From Capitulum mitella (taxonomy: Eukaryota > Arthropoda > Thecostraca > Pollicipedomorpha > Pollicipedidae), in contig CP099846.1 of the NCBI GenBank assembly GCA_030062745.1, positions 24,469,701-24,533,700 on the forward strand: DNA of 64,000 nucleotides. Reading direction: 5' to 3'. The translations under genes and the position numbers were made by a program. How positions within the stretch are numbered: the first letter of the stretch is position 1; each line of letters begins with the position of its first letter. Shown here piece after piece: positions 35,131 to 47,490 of the stretch. The notes under the pieces were generated by a model. That model saw only the letters and a program-made list of their open reading frames with translations, did no database searches and was not told the DNA's origin.

Positions 35131-36490
35131 GGTGGGAGCGGGCTTGCAGGGGCGAAGTGCGCGGTTAGTCTCGGGTGTTTCGAGGTTGAGAAAGCACCTC
35201 AAGAGCCGAGAGTTTCACGGTCGAGAAAGGACATCAGACACGACAATGCGTCACCAGAGATGGCGTATCACTGCTTTCAAGCACAAGTCCGTTTGTTTGC
35301 CAGCTCTGCGGCAGCACTTGGGCGTGCATATTTCCGTCCCAAACGTGACTCGAATGTACCTGAACGACTCGGTGGAGGAGCTAGGTTTCAGGCCATGTAA
35401 GTTCGCGCCGTTCCCGAACCCCATCCCGTCTCCTCCCTCTCTCCCGTTCCCCGCCCATGATCATCCCTGATCGCCTCGTCTCCCGACACGAAATCGCGCG
35501 ATGTCTGCCGGGTAGGCATGCGGAAGAAACGAGCACGCCGTCACGTCCGGAATAATGGCTTTGCTGAGTGTACTAGTGGCCGATTTGGTGAAACATACCT
35601 CATGCATCGGGAAAGCTATGCTCGTAATGCTGCTATTATTACAGATGTTTTATCGCATACCGGTTTTCCGTCATTTTCTGTGACAGCGCACGTATATCTG
35701 AAAAGCCAAAATCCAAGGGTGGACGAGCCTTGCTGTTGCCAAGTTTTGACAGTCTTGCACTTCTGACAGTAATAAAGGCGCCACTGCGATAGCAGCACCA
35801 TGGAGCTTATAAACTTTGGCGTCCAATTTCCAGACCAAGCATTGCGCTTGTGGCACAATGTAAAAGAGTCAGTGGACCGAAGAAATGAACTCATGCTGAT
35901 GATTCGACCAAGCTATAAAAGACACCAAAAATATCCGTACACAAAACCTTCACAAAAACACGACAAAGGAACGACATTTCTTTGTGCCGAAGCGCACCAG
36001 CCATGGTTGCGTGGGCGGACATCTCAGGTCAGCCCATTGTTGGGCGGCCGGTGGCCTCCGCAGGGAGCCTCGGCGGAGCGGGCCGACTCGGAGACAGCGA
36101 GGGCGGTGACCTCATCTCGGCGGGGTCCCGCCGGAGTACGGCCGCCACCACGGCGGAGCCCGTAAAGCCGACCATCTCCCGCCCGGCGGCGTTCTGCGTG
36201 ATCGGCTGGGCTCCGGGTGGCCGGCGTTTGTCCCTGATTTGACGAGACTTGGCGGGGCTGCAGACGCCTCGTGCTGAGATGCGACGCGTCTCGCCACGAA
36301 CTGGGCTGCCCTAAACGGCAGTGTACGGGAAGTCTCGTGTTGGCTTCGTTTTCTGCAGCGAATGTGGTTTTTCTGCATGAAGTGCGAGTTTCAGCGTTCG
36401 TGTTTTGTGTTTCGGTGGGTTCAGTATAGAGCATGACAGGTCCCACTGTCTTTGTAGACTGTCGCTTGTCGGTTGAAGGCTGCTGGCGAG
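35131..36490. other. Upstream flank of receptor; no gene seen
   Basis: Contains a GC-rich patch at about 36000-36210 with overlapping open frames on both strands. None has a recognisable domain. A further 5' exon of the receptor could lie here but cannot be identified. Confidence 0.4.
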
Positions 36491-36494
36491 AGTT

Positions 36495-36519
36495 CAGTTC
36501 AGTTCAGTTCAGTCCAGTT
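36495..36519. repeat. (AGTTC)n, likely 3' tail of the LINE
   Basis: Four to five AGTTC units are read as GAACT on the LINE strand, after AATAAACTGGACT. Confidence 0.7.
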
Positions 36520-37760
36520 TATTTGCGAATATTTCCACCGCGTGGATTACTGTTTGATTCTAGTCATGTCAGTTGCACATGCGCAATAGTCATACAGGTA
36601 AAACTAGACAGTCAGACACGTCAAGTGATAGGAGAAAGTTCGTCAAGTTTGTGTACAAGTTCTCCACGGGTTCGAGAGGCGGTGATGTCCGACGGCGGGC
36701 GGTTCCAGGACGAGGCCGAGCGATGCGAAAAAGCCCTGCGAACCACAGACAGACGGAAAGTCGGCGGCTCTAAGGCGCCGACCGCCGACCGTCGACGCCC
36801 GGGTGACACGCTGGGGCACAGCGGGGACGTGGAGTGAACAGGGACCGGACCGCCACCGGAGCGTTCAGGGCTCGGAAGACACCAGTGCTGTCGCACCTCG
36901 CAATTAGGTCACGTACGGCGCGCCAGCCTAGCGCCCTCAAGTTCGCCGACACCGAATCCCGCTTACAAGCCCCGGAGACGATCTTGGCCCCGAAGTTCAC
37001 CACCCTCTGAACTTTACTAAGGTGGCACGACCCGGTCCCGCCCCAGACCGAAAGGCAGTAAAGGATGTGGGGGAAAACATGTGACTGAATCAGGAGTATC
37101 AGGACCTCGGGCGTAAGGCGGTGACGTATCTTAAACCAACAGAGCAGGATGGAGTTGCACTTTTTTGTAGCATTGGATATGTGCTCCTCCCAGGACAAGG
37201 AGTTATCGATAGTGATCCCCAGCATCTTTACATGCAGAGAAGGAGTTAGTATGTGACCGGTAAAGTTAAGATGGAAGGATGTGGTCTTCTTGAGGCTATG
37301 GGCTGTGCCGACAAGGATCAGGGTTAATATGGATGGATTCGTTTTCAAGGGGTTGGATGTAAAGTAGGATTTGACGGCAAGGAGAGATTTTTTGCCGGGA
37401 TTTTGGATGGATAAATGATCAGGATGTGCGAAGTCTAGCAGGTGGGTGTCAACGGCATAGGATACCAGACGTTCGCGAGGCAGATAGGATGGAAGGTCGT
37501 TCGTGAAGATGCTGAAGAGGATAGGACCGACAATGGACCCCTGCTGAACACCGCGGAAGAGAGGAAGGAAGATAGAACCACATTTCACCACCTGTCGCCG
37601 ATCGGCCAGGTAGCTCTCGAACCACCTGGGATCGATGCCATACCATTGGAGCTTGGTAAGGGCTCAGTGTCGACCACTGAAGTCAAAAGCTCGAATGAAG
37701 TCAATGGGAATGAGTTCGATGGGCAAATGTAATCTAACCCGAAGGATTTAAAAGACGTTT
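36495..37760 (-). pseudogene. Dead non-LTR (LINE) reverse transcriptase fragment
   Basis: A 5'-truncated retrotransposon. On the minus strand the frame shows motif A (IRAFDF), then WYGIDPRWFESYL, GVQQGS (usual GVPQGS), GPILFSIFTNDL, and YAVDT where YADDT is expected (Val from GTT at 37451-37453). The C-terminal block is VQRVVNFGAKIVSG...LRALGWRAVRDLI. A TGA at 37664-37666 interrupts the frame upstream. The 3' side ends in a GAACT repeat at 36495-36519. The block order and repeat tail fit CR1/L2/Jockey-type LINEs. It cannot encode an active enzyme as it stands. Confidence 0.8.
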
Positions 37761-39225
37761 TCCTCTTTCCAAAACAGTCATCGAAGCTCACGGTCACAAA
37801 GCAAAACCCTGAAACTTAAAAGGAAATTTTGCGAGATCAAACCAAGGTCGTTGATGAGACGCATAAATACCCACTAACCATTGCCGCCGCGGTGAGCGAC
37901 TTTTTCGTCAGAACCATTCATCAAACCGGCGAATGCAGCCCTACAGTCATTTGAAGCATGGCCAACGTCGAAGTTATTCGTTGAATCGTCGTCAGAGACT
38001 AATGCAATGCAATTCCAAAACTTCAGAGCCGAAGCGTTAGAAGTCTCCAGATTACGGCTAGCATCTTTTCTGGGATCTTGCAGACCGTCTCTGGCCACCA
38101 AATATAGCCAAACGATCCACCCTGCAGGATTTCAGGAGTGCGGTGCGCGTCCAGCGGCAGAGGGATCAGCGCGCGGAGCCGGCCGGCGCCGGCACGTGGC
38201 TTCAGGCGACCGAGTATGATCCACTGTTCCAGGCACTGCGCCGCGATCCGCCTCAATTGACGCCACTCTGAGACGGCTATTGCCCCCCCCCCGACCGACA
38301 ACTCTGACGTCCGGCGGAGCACAAACCAGACGTCGGCGGGCCGGTGCCGAGCCGCCGCCGCCGCTGTATTGCTGGGCAGTGATGGAGTGCAACCTTGGCA
38401 GTGCATGGCTGACGCCGGGCAGGACCCCCCTCCCCCCGCCGCGCCGGTCCGTCTGCCCGGCGGGTCGGCGTCTGGCCGGCGGCCAGCGCCAACTGGCGAC
38501 CGGCCGGCTGTGTCTTCACTCATCCGCTGGAAAACAGCCGGCGACGAGCGATCTGTTTTCGCGCTGGAAGGTGCGACGCTGAGGCCGCGTTCGGTTGCAG
38601 CGGTCCGAGCCGAAAAAATAGCGAAGAGGCGCCAGGTTTTCTGCGAGAAGAGCCGCCACCTGGTTCCTGACGGGACCACGGAACTGACGTGGGTAAAACT
38701 GGGAGAAGAATGGCATGTCATTGACCCCGGCTCGACTCCCTGCCCCTCTGTGGTAAGCCCTCTCATTTCGGGTTCGTTCCAGAAATCCTCGCAAACAGCA
38801 CTGCCAGTGCCTTGCGCAAGCTGAGCCAAAATACACCTGTAGAACTGGAATAAGGAGCGCCCCACTTCCTGTCAAACGTGAAAATAACGTCACCTGCTCG
38901 TGGTCTACAAACACTTAGAGGTTCCTTTTCCTCGGCATGGGAGAGTGCGCTGTCTTTGTACGCCGGTGCGCACAAATTTCCTTGACATTTTCGGTGACCT
39001 GGACCACGGCATCGACCGCGCGTTCAGTGATCGGAGTGGTCAGTGACCGAGGCCCACTGTTTGCCAAAAGGGCGGACACGGCACACATGGGCTTACTCTT
39101 ATCGCCGCTACACTGCAGCAGCCGCGGGGCGTGGGCTTTGCGTAACCTCCCGGGGGAATCGACGCTTGTCACTGCTGAGGTCAATCGGGTGGCCACACCC
39201 TGATGGAAGCGCGGCCCGTGAAAGT
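37761..39225. other. Intergenic, with GC-rich block 38120-38530
   Basis: The GC-rich part has long overlapping frames on both strands without domains. No gene is supported. Confidence 0.4.
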
Positions 39226-39299
39226 TTCGTGTGGTGGGAACCGAACCCGGAATCTTTCGAGCCAAAGCCCAGCGCCCTAACCATTCGGCCACGTGCACC
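39226..39299 (-). repeat. tRNA-like sequence (pseudogene or SINE head)
   Basis: The reverse complement reads GTGGCCGAATGGTTAGGGCG (A-box and D-arm like), then TTGGCTCGAAAG, then a B box GGGTTCGGTTCCC. Neither the acceptor stem nor the anticodon stem pairs fully. It is not called as a functional tRNA, and no SINE body is defined. Confidence 0.4.
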
Positions 39300-42296
39300 T
39301 CCTCCCCCCCCCCCGCTGCCCCCTCCGGGACTCGAAGGTCGCCTCAGAGGACGCAGCAGATGTGCCGATAGAACCTGACAACAACAGCCGATGCATGTCC
39401 GTGGGCCGACTGCACGGTCGTTAAGTTTCGTGCGTTCCTCGTCGAAACAAAATGTGCCACCATGGAGACTTTTCCCGCTGTGCCTAATGATGCGTTATGA
39501 TGCATCGGTCATCCTTTTTTTACTAACCTGTACATTGCATTCGATTTGCGCTTCTGTGTTTTCCTTCACTATTTTGCTTTATTCAGATGAGATGTAACAA
39601 CAAGATGTGCAAGGGGCATGTAAATTCGATGCTCAGTAAACAAGTAACGTATATGAAGCGACAAAATCCGAAAAAGAAAACATCGGCGTGGAACAGCTTA
39701 GGTGCTATATGTTTTCTGGCTCCGACGCTGTCGCTGGGCTGTTGCGCTGCCACAGCTGCGGACCTCTGTTCGCTGAATCACGAGCCTGGGCGAGCTGTCG
39801 TCCCAATGCGCTAACAAGGGGGGCGAGTTTTCTCCACACGGGCAATGCACGCGACGATCCGTTCGTCGCATGGCACGGATGCGTGTGCGCAAATGCGTTA
39901 TCGATCGGCTGTTCATTGGAGGTGCCAACTGCCCTGACTGTGAAGAAAACAAGTGTGACTACCACAGGCGGCACTGATTACGTTGGATTGTTCACCCGAC
40001 CCGGAACGAATGCGAGTGTCGTTCAAACGCGCTACGTCATTTCTCCGCAAGATATGCAATCAAAGCCCTCTGGCGCTGCCGGTCGGGTCTAACGCTTGGT
40101 CGCCTGGGGCATTTCAGGCACTGCCGTGGACAGCGGACGTGCGCTCCCTTGGTCATGCTCTTCTGCGGACTTCCTGAGGAGCAGGTGTTATCGTCGCGGA
40201 AATGCTCGGGTTGGTGAGCCTTCCTTGCCTTTTGTCTCGCTCTGCCGGCGCTCGCAGACTGAGAGAACTGCGACGCAGATCGCTTTATGTTTGAGGAGCG
40301 AGGACAGTCCACAGAACTGACGCCGGCACCCACGGATTTCTCCGTTTGCTCACGATTGCACAGCGTTTGTATCTGGTATACATGGATCACCAGGATTCCA
40401 GAAAATGGCAGCATGTTGAAACCATTACAATAGTTAATGTTGTTCTTTTTGGCCACCTTTCTTAAAAATATGTTGTGACAGTTTGGCTGGCACTCTGAGT
40501 AATCTTTGGCCATCCTTTCCAAGACAGCGGGCGAATTTTCGCGCCTGGATAGTGTTCTAAATTTCCGAACAAACAAATCGAACAAGTGGCTGGGAGCTCA
40601 AGGAATAATTACGTACATTTTATAATGTCGCGAGCTTTGCGCGAGAGCCAGTTGCCGCTCACCATCAGCCGCAGAAGAACGGCTCCACGTTTTCTGGTAA
40701 AGTTGCTTGTTGTTCGGAGGGATGTCAGTTTTGTGGATACAAAACCTGCTTTGATTCCACCGGGCGTAACTTCCTCTAACGCCTGGGAATCTTTTGGTGA
40801 TGTTCATCAACTATGCAAAGGACGTGAGACGTGTCATTTGCACCACACGTGAGTTTTCACTTTTCTGCTTGTCCTGCATCGTAATCAAGATCAGGTTCGT
40901 TTGGAATAACAAGCCACTTGCGACGAAATGCTCCTTTCGGACACTTCACACAGAGTCAGGCGAATTTTAAAATAAGAAGTGCTTCCTACGGGCGAAGCGT
41001 CGCGCTACTGCGCTCGTAACTCTCTGTCCGGCAGCGCTCATCAGCGAACCGTGCCAGCGGCCGTCTTAAGCCGAACACGCTCTAATGGAAAACGCCTCCC
41101 GCGCCCCAGTGGCCGCCCATTTTGAAACCCTGCCGGGTAAGCGGGGCCCATTGCCGCGCTCTTGTATTCCCGTCAGGCACTGATGAGCCCTGTCCCTCGT
41201 CACCGGCGACACGACTGTCAGCCGCAGAGACGGCGCCGGCTGCCGCCCCAGTAATCGACTCGAGCCGCAGCCAAGGTGGTTCCCGGCTTGCGTCACGGCG
41301 AGAGCCGAGTGCGGCAGTTGCTATGGGGACGAGGGCTGCAGGTTCGTCATCGCAGGAGACTCGTTGTCGCAGCTGGCTTGCAGGCGCGGCACCTAATGGG
41401 CGGCGGCAGGGCGCGACGTAAATTTACCCCGGTCACCGGACAATCTCGCTCCGAGCTGCAATCAGGCGAAGTTTGGGGACCTAAGGCGTTCGTTAGCGCG
41501 AATGCGCGGTCAGTCTTGAAAACGTTGCCATGAATGCCACCCCGTCAGGTTTTATAGACATGGCAAAACGGAAAAGAGATATTAACGCGATATTTTCAGT
41601 AACCGTTTTTACATTATTTTTACGTCTTGCCACTAAATTTTCAAAGCGGGTCATGTCAGGTCACTGATCTCTTTGACCTTTAAGGAAGGCATGTCAGAAC
41701 AAGTTAGTAAGTGCCAGTGATTGTCAAAAGAGGGATGGTGACAAACGGAAAACGTTATTTGAATCCCGCCTAATTCTCTACAAAATGTTTTTCTCGATTT
41801 TTCAGAAAACTGTTTGACCTGACCTCAGGACAACTGTACCGAGACACTGCTGTTGACGTTATTTGGTCTTTCTGCCCAAGACTATCCTGTACAGGAGACT
41901 TTTTAGGATAAGGAAAGGAACACTGGACATCTGACACGCTTTTGAAATGATGCAGCATACCGTTTGTAGGAGGTCAGTAACTTGAGGTCAGGCCAATTGC
42001 TTACAAAATCGAATAGACGGCAAAATGAGTTTGAAATGCATTTGTCCTTTACTTCTGGCGAGACATGATAGATGCACCTTTCGTGAGGTTTTGAGGTTTT
42101 GAGCCCGTGAGGGTTCTGAAATGGAATGATGTTATGTAAAGTGGCATGGCCTGATATCATTTCAAAGATCACTTGTTACTTGGGACGCCGTAAAATTTCA
42201 TGAAATGTTTGAAAACAACGTATAGAGTCGGTTTTACGTGTTTACTTTTCGGTCGTTTCTGAGATACAAACGATTATTCATCTGACCTAGGATGCA
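39300..42296. other. Intergenic; one exon-like segment near 40400-40525
   Basis: A minus-strand segment after an acceptor-like ATTACTCAG (about 40497-40505) reads ECQPNCHNIF then ILVIHVYQ, faintly like the C-x-P-x-C region of DEG/ENaC channels. 41040-41450 is GC-rich without domains. 41580-42290 has several AGGTCA-type words. No gene is called. Confidence 0.3.
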
Positions 42297-42450
42297 CCGG
42301 CGCAGCCAAAGAGGGGCGCAGGTCCCCCTTAGGCCCGCATTTTTGTAAAAACCACTGCACATCGTGGAAACACCCAGCAGGCGGTTTCCTTTTGATTTCA
42401 GTTCTCACTGAGCTCCATCCTCTCCCTTAAGGAAATCCTGGCTGCGCCCG
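42297..42450 (+). mobile_element. 154-bp MITE-like element R3, copy 2
   Basis: The best-kept copy. The left end is CCGGCGCAGCCAAAG and the right end TCCTGGCTGCGCCCG, forming 12-base inverted ends with one mismatch. Confidence 0.7.
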
Positions 42451-43750
42451 TTCCACGATGACCTTGCATGACTGTATTGACCATAAGAGCGCTTGTTGTA
42501 GTGACGAAGGGCTGTTTTATGATCTCAGACGTGTTTCAATGCTTTGTTTTGTTCTGTGGCACCGTGACTTGCCGAACGAAACAGAACTCTTGTCAGCAAG
42601 CATCGTCCTTGGCCTTACTTGATCTGGCCTGACCTGATCTGTCCTTGACCTCCATTTCATTTAGGAACATATTAGCATTACTAGAACGATCAAATAGTGT
42701 TGGTTTGATATTTGTACCTTTATCCAATCACGAGATCAGAGTGTTGCAAGATTTGACCTAAATGGACTTGACATGACCCTACATTACCTGTATTAATCTC
42801 TTCCTGGTAACAGTTGCCATATCTGAACGAAAATTCACAGTGGTGATCTTAAAGTGTCTGCTTGAAGTACCTTTACTTCATCGCCAGTTTCGACATAAAT
42901 CAGTTTTATATTCCAGTGACCGGTGACTTGACCTGACATGATCTAAGGAGCACCAAATTACTTTTTGGCAATGAAAAAAACGTTTCTTGCCCTTTTTGAA
43001 CTGTTCAGTACTAAAGATAGGTTTATCGGACCACCATATTTGTTTTTATTGCCCACAGATTTTGGACGTCATAGCATGACTTTTTTCACCCCTTGACCCT
43101 AAAATACTAATTCGGAGTCAATAAATATGCGTTCATTCTTCATATCACTTGACAACCTTTCGATTGGTGTCATTCTCATCCCCGTAGCTCTCTTAGTCCT
43201 CGAAATCATGGGTAGGGAGTTCTCGAGAACCTCCCTCCCCGGGTAAGCGAAGGACGATTCGGACACTCGGGAGTACCCGGGTAAAGCAACGAATCAAGGT
43301 GCAAAATGAAATTCCACGATCCCATTTATAGTTCATGGGTACGATACTCCGTTCCTGTAGTGCCCTTTTCAAAAGAAGCTGCTGGGTGAGTGCTGCCGTA
43401 GGTTTGCCGTGGGTATTAACCATGTTCGGGGCGAGGAACCTTTCGTTTGTTTGCTCGTTCCTCCGTTTGCTCGATGTTTTTCGTTTGCCATTTCCGAACG
43501 GCCTCATGAAACTTGTAACAAAGTTAAATCAACCATATGATGGATATAATATAATGCTGTATGGTTATGTTACGTTATGAACTAATAATGAAATAAAAAA
43601 AACAGGAAAGCTTGTTGGAAAACCAGTTTGGCCCTAGTTATCTCATAACTTTGTGTCTGGTCAACTATCTACAGATCTCTTTTTTTAAGGAATGAATGCA
43701 GACATACAGTGCCGTATTTTTGCGTCCCCTTCACAGGGTGCTCACCCTAT
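42451..43750. other. No gene seen
   Basis: TGACCT/AGGTCA words are frequent at 42600-42960, suggesting another decayed element of the kind seen at 9-21 kb. Its ends are not visible. Confidence 0.35.
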
Positions 43751-43811
43751 TACGGAGAGGCCGCATCTTTTAGAACGTACAGCACTCTCTTACGGAGATG
43801 CCGCTTATTTT

Positions 43812-44172
43812 AGCAGCTTGACTGCAAATCCTGAGAAAATTGCTTAGGATTCCGGAGAAAAATGCCTTCTTCGAACCTCGGCCTAAGCAAGACATCCCGA
43901 AAATAGCTTGACTTTTTGCGTTGCAACTGAAAAGCAATTAATTTTGTCCCAGCACTTTGATTCTACGAAAAACGATGCAGCCCGTCCCCCTTTTTTTAGC
44001 AGCTTGACTGCAAATCCTCAGGCCAATTCTAAGGGTTTCGAAGAAAAAAGTCTTCTTTGGACGTCGGCGCAAATAACACTTCCGGAAAATAGCTTGACCT
44101 TTGTGTTGCCATTGAGAAGCAATTAATTCCGTCCCAACACTTCCGTTCTTCGAAAAACGATGCAGCCCATCC
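43812..44172. repeat. Tandem duplication, 186-bp unit
   Basis: AGCAGCTTGACTGCAAATCCT starts both units (43812 and 43998). Both contain CTTCTT...CGTCGG/CTCGG, GAAAATAGCTTGAC, AAGCAATTAATT and TACGAAAAACGATGCAGCCC-type endings. A shorter repeated TACGGAGA(G/T)GCCGC word precedes them at 43753-43805. Confidence 0.75.
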
Positions 44173-44229
44173 TCTTGGCATTCGCGGGCGATAGCAGGGC
44201 TGCAGCGAGCATGCATTCTGTTCCCGCTG

Positions 44230-44430
44230 ACGCCCAATCACAGGTCGAGACCGAGACTGATGGCGCTGTCAGCCGGGTCCGGACAGCGTCGGCGGGCTGG
44301 CGTCCTGCCGGCGGGAGGGCCGGCGAGTTCGAGGGGCCTGCTTTCTCGCCAGAACGCCGGCGCCGCCGATTGGTTACCAAACCTGCACTGCAGTGTTGGT
44401 TCTGGCAACCCAGGACGGAACCGGCTCGCT
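44230..44430. other. GC-rich block
   Basis: Open on both strands and without a domain. The minus-strand frame continuing to 44666 includes a hydrophobic stretch (FIAYMSTSLLTIETFILCNC) that could be membrane-spanning, but nothing else supports coding. Confidence 0.3.
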
Positions 44431-44610
44431 CCCGGTGGCCCTGGCCGCACGAACGAAACGAGAGCGTCCAGCTCGTGGACGAAGACCGTCACACAGTTAC
44501 AAAGGATAAATGTTTCGATGGTCAAGAGTGAAGTGGACATGTACGCTATGAAATCTGCTTGGAAAGTGATCAAGATAAAAGCCCCACTTTCCATACGGCA
44601 TGGCAGTGGT

Positions 44611-44807
44611 TCATCATCGCGTCGAGCGCTGCTGGAAGCAAAATATGAGTTTGTTGCGCTGAACATGTAAAGCAGACTGCTGTCATGGCTTTTTTAGTAA
44701 ATAAAATTCATCACCGCGTCGAACGCCACTGGGCGCAAAATATGAGTTTGCTGCGCTGAACGTGCAAAGCAGACTGCTGCCATAGCTTTTTTTCAATAAA
44801 TAAAAAT
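44611..44807. repeat. Tandem duplication, 97-bp unit
   Basis: TCATCA(T/C)CGCGTCGA starts at 44611 and 44708. Both units share GCAAAATATGAGTTTG, GCGCTGAAC and AAGCAGACTGCTG, and end in AATAAA. Confidence 0.75.
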
Positions 44808-45800
44808 GTTCGATATGTTTAACAGAATTGTCTTAGGGAATCATCGTGGAGAGCCCCAGGATAATTAAACCCCCTGTCTGAATGACGTTTATCTTCAGGC
44901 ATGGCGTTCTTGGCAATCATGTTACGTCCATACCACTGCAGGGACGCGATGTACTCTCTTCGACACGGGATTAATGAACCGACGAATACACTCAAGAAAG
45001 CTGAGAAGCACAACGTACTCCTCACGCGTCACCGTCTGACAACATATTCTGCAGCCGCTGGCGGTTTGCCACGATTTCTGTCGGACAGCGCCACAAGGCC
45101 CCGGCTCCACTTGGCGGCCGGCCCGGTTTTCGGAGTGGCGCGTGCCGCCGTAAGCCGCCGCCAGTGTTTAGACGACTCATTATCGCCAGCCGGCGACTGT
45201 CGGCACCACGCATTCCGTGGTGTGCGTGACATGCGGAGCTTTCTCCATCTACAATCGATGGAGCTGGCATTTTTTTAGATTCGGGACCACTAACGGAGAT
45301 TCGTACCTCTTCAGGGGGCTGCGGCCCCCAATTTCAAAAAAACCTCGATGCTTAAAACAGCCCCCGATGTACCTCCATGTAATTTATGGACCAAAACGCG
45401 TTTCTCTTTGCACAAAAAAGTCACAAAATCATGTACTTAACAGAAAACAAAGTATGAGCAACATAGATTATGCACCTTCCAGGACATCAGGCACTCACCC
45501 TTATTTTTATCCCACCGTATTACAAATGTATGTTATATCTTCCCATTTGTTACATTCAACATGCATTATATTATATGTGCAGCACCCTTTTACAGTTAGC
45601 ATGATTTCTGACATTGAAATTACCATTTCAGATTTCACATTACATGGAAAAGCATAAGTAAAATTGGAAAATCGCAGAACAGGCCCGCATAGTCACATGG
45701 TGGCACAGAATTTGGCAGGGTCTCCAATGCTGGTGTCTCCACCCATCAATGTTAATCTATAACAATTTTTACTGCATTCCATTATAACAACCTGAATCAG
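44808..45800. other. No gene seen
   Basis: A GC-richer patch lies at 45050-45200. The open frames have no domain. Confidence 0.4.
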
Positions 45801-46063
45801 GGACGTAGCCAAGAAAGGCCATGGGGCCATGCCCTCCCCCTCCCATCTGAGCCAGGTCTACATTAGATATACAGTGATCCCGCGGGAATACAGAATAGTG
45901 ATTATATATAAGTTACAAAAACAAACATTATATATATGCCTGTGGGTTAAATATGAGGTCCGTCACGTAAAATTGCTGCTTTTCCTATAAACTTCCTCAT
46001 ATGCCAGTGGTATTTGACAAAATTTCACATTTGGCCCCCTGAGGAAAATCCTGGCTACATGCT
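45801..46063 (+). mobile_element. Short inverted-end element related in style to R3
   Basis: The left end GGACGTAGCCAAGAAAGG and right end AAATCCTGGCTACATGC are inverted (GTAGCCA / TGGCTAC). It is about 263 bp, including an AT-rich stretch near 45900-45950. The interior does not clearly match the 154-bp family. Confidence 0.4.
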
Positions 46064-46868
46064 TGACCTGAATACCTCATATTGTCGCCATCTCACCCTG
46101 AGTGCTAAATGTAAATTCATGCAACATGACCACGACAGATTTTTTGCTACAACCATAGTCAGGAGCATGGTCTCTAAGTTGGTAGAACCAGGGCTGTTTT
46201 GAAGGCATCGGTGCAGAACATTAAATGAATAACATTAAATTTCTCCTAAGTTGGTAGGATCACTGGCCACTGCTTTACCTATCCCATGACATCCTATACC
46301 TATCTATTGATATACCTATTATCATAGCATGGCAATCAGCATAGCAGGATGATGACCCCTGCCTGCCGACGGAAATAGGTAGAATCATGGTAATTTTACT
46401 CGACTCCATTATCAGATAAGCCTTTAGGAAAAAAAGGAATTTATCACTTCAAAGATGACGAAAGCAAAGAATAGCATACATATATGGATACACCAGACAA
46501 ATGATGCCTAAAATACAGCACAAATACAACAAGAAGCCAAATGTCTAACCAATATGTATCCCTTCTCCTCACTGCCCAAAGTTGTAGTTACCTCACACGT
46601 CAGTTAATTTGATCATAAAATTCATTTGTCTGGGGCAGCGACAGTTATTACGCATAGGAAACGAAACCAAAAAGTCATGGACACCACCCGAATTTACTGC
46701 CTTTTTGTCAGTGCTGCCTGCTGAGAGCTAAACAGCTTCAAAACACTAAAATGCGATCGAAATTAAATCAGTTGCATTCAGATGCTGTTTGATGATAGTC
46801 CTATTTTGGACCCAAATTTCGTCACTCTAGATTGAGTATTTTGATCTGAGGTCAAATAATTGAGAATA
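46064..46868. other. No gene seen
   Basis: AT-rich intergenic DNA with no recognisable feature. Confidence 0.5.
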
Positions 46869-47022
46869 CCGGCGCAGACAAAGCGGGGTCCAAGAGGCCC
46901 CGCCCCGTTAGGCCCGCATTTTTGTGAAAACCATTGCACGTAGTCTTCCCTGCAGACGTTTTTCGTATGATTTCAGTCCACACTGAGCTCCCCCCCACCC
47001 AACAAAATTCTGGCTGCGTTCC
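46869..47022 (+). mobile_element. 154-bp MITE-like element R3, copy 3
   Basis: Begins CCGGCGCAGACAAAG, contains TTAGGCCCGCATTTTTG and CACTGAGCTCCCCC, and ends TTCTGGCTGCGTTC. Confidence 0.65.
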
Positions 47023-47260
47023 AGCTTGGGAATACTTGATCTTATCTTATCTTAGCATGAAATTCGAAAGCCATCATACCAAATGCCAGGGGCAGACCTT
47101 TGCATCTCTGCGGAGGCCATGGCCTCATGTTGATTTGCCACCCCCTCATGTTGTCTGCCTGTAATAAGAAGAAAAATAGACAATAATTACAAAAATAATG
47201 ACCGCAGTAGATAACAGATAGGAAGAGAGAAGTGTAAAATTACCCAGGAATATATGGATA

Positions 47261-47262
<2 letters not shown>

Positions 47263-47316
<54 letters not shown>
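47263..47316. repeat. (TA)n microsatellite
   Basis: 27 uninterrupted TA units or close to it. Confidence 0.92.
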
Positions 47317-47320
<4 letters not shown>

Positions 47321-47359
47321 TGATTTGACGAATAAAAAAAATAATAAAAAATAAAAAAT

Positions 47360-47490
47360 GCCGTAGGTCAAAACAGAGTGGGCTAAATCCGTTGAGAAAC
47401 CCACATTTTGGGAGGTCTGGTTTTCAGGCCTTCAGCTCAGCTCCCCCCAATCATTTACACAATGTTCCATCCCTGTTCGGGGCGATATAT
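47360..47490 (+). repeat. Interspersed repeat R4, copy 1
   Basis: Shares GTCAAAA(C/T)A-A-(G/A)TGGGCTAA(A/G)TC, an AGGAAC/GAAAC segment and CTCGGCTCCCCC...ATCA(T)TTACAC with 61795-61935, and the first part with 58500-58560. Ends are unknown; it may be a SINE. Confidence 0.45.

Noticed and set aside
39226..39299. Functional tRNA gene
   Set aside because: Only the A-box and B-box-like parts are recognisable. The anticodon and acceptor stems do not pair.
44238..44666. Membrane protein frame on the minus strand
   Set aside because: One hydrophobic stretch only, the remainder is GC-rich low complexity, and no splice partner was seen.
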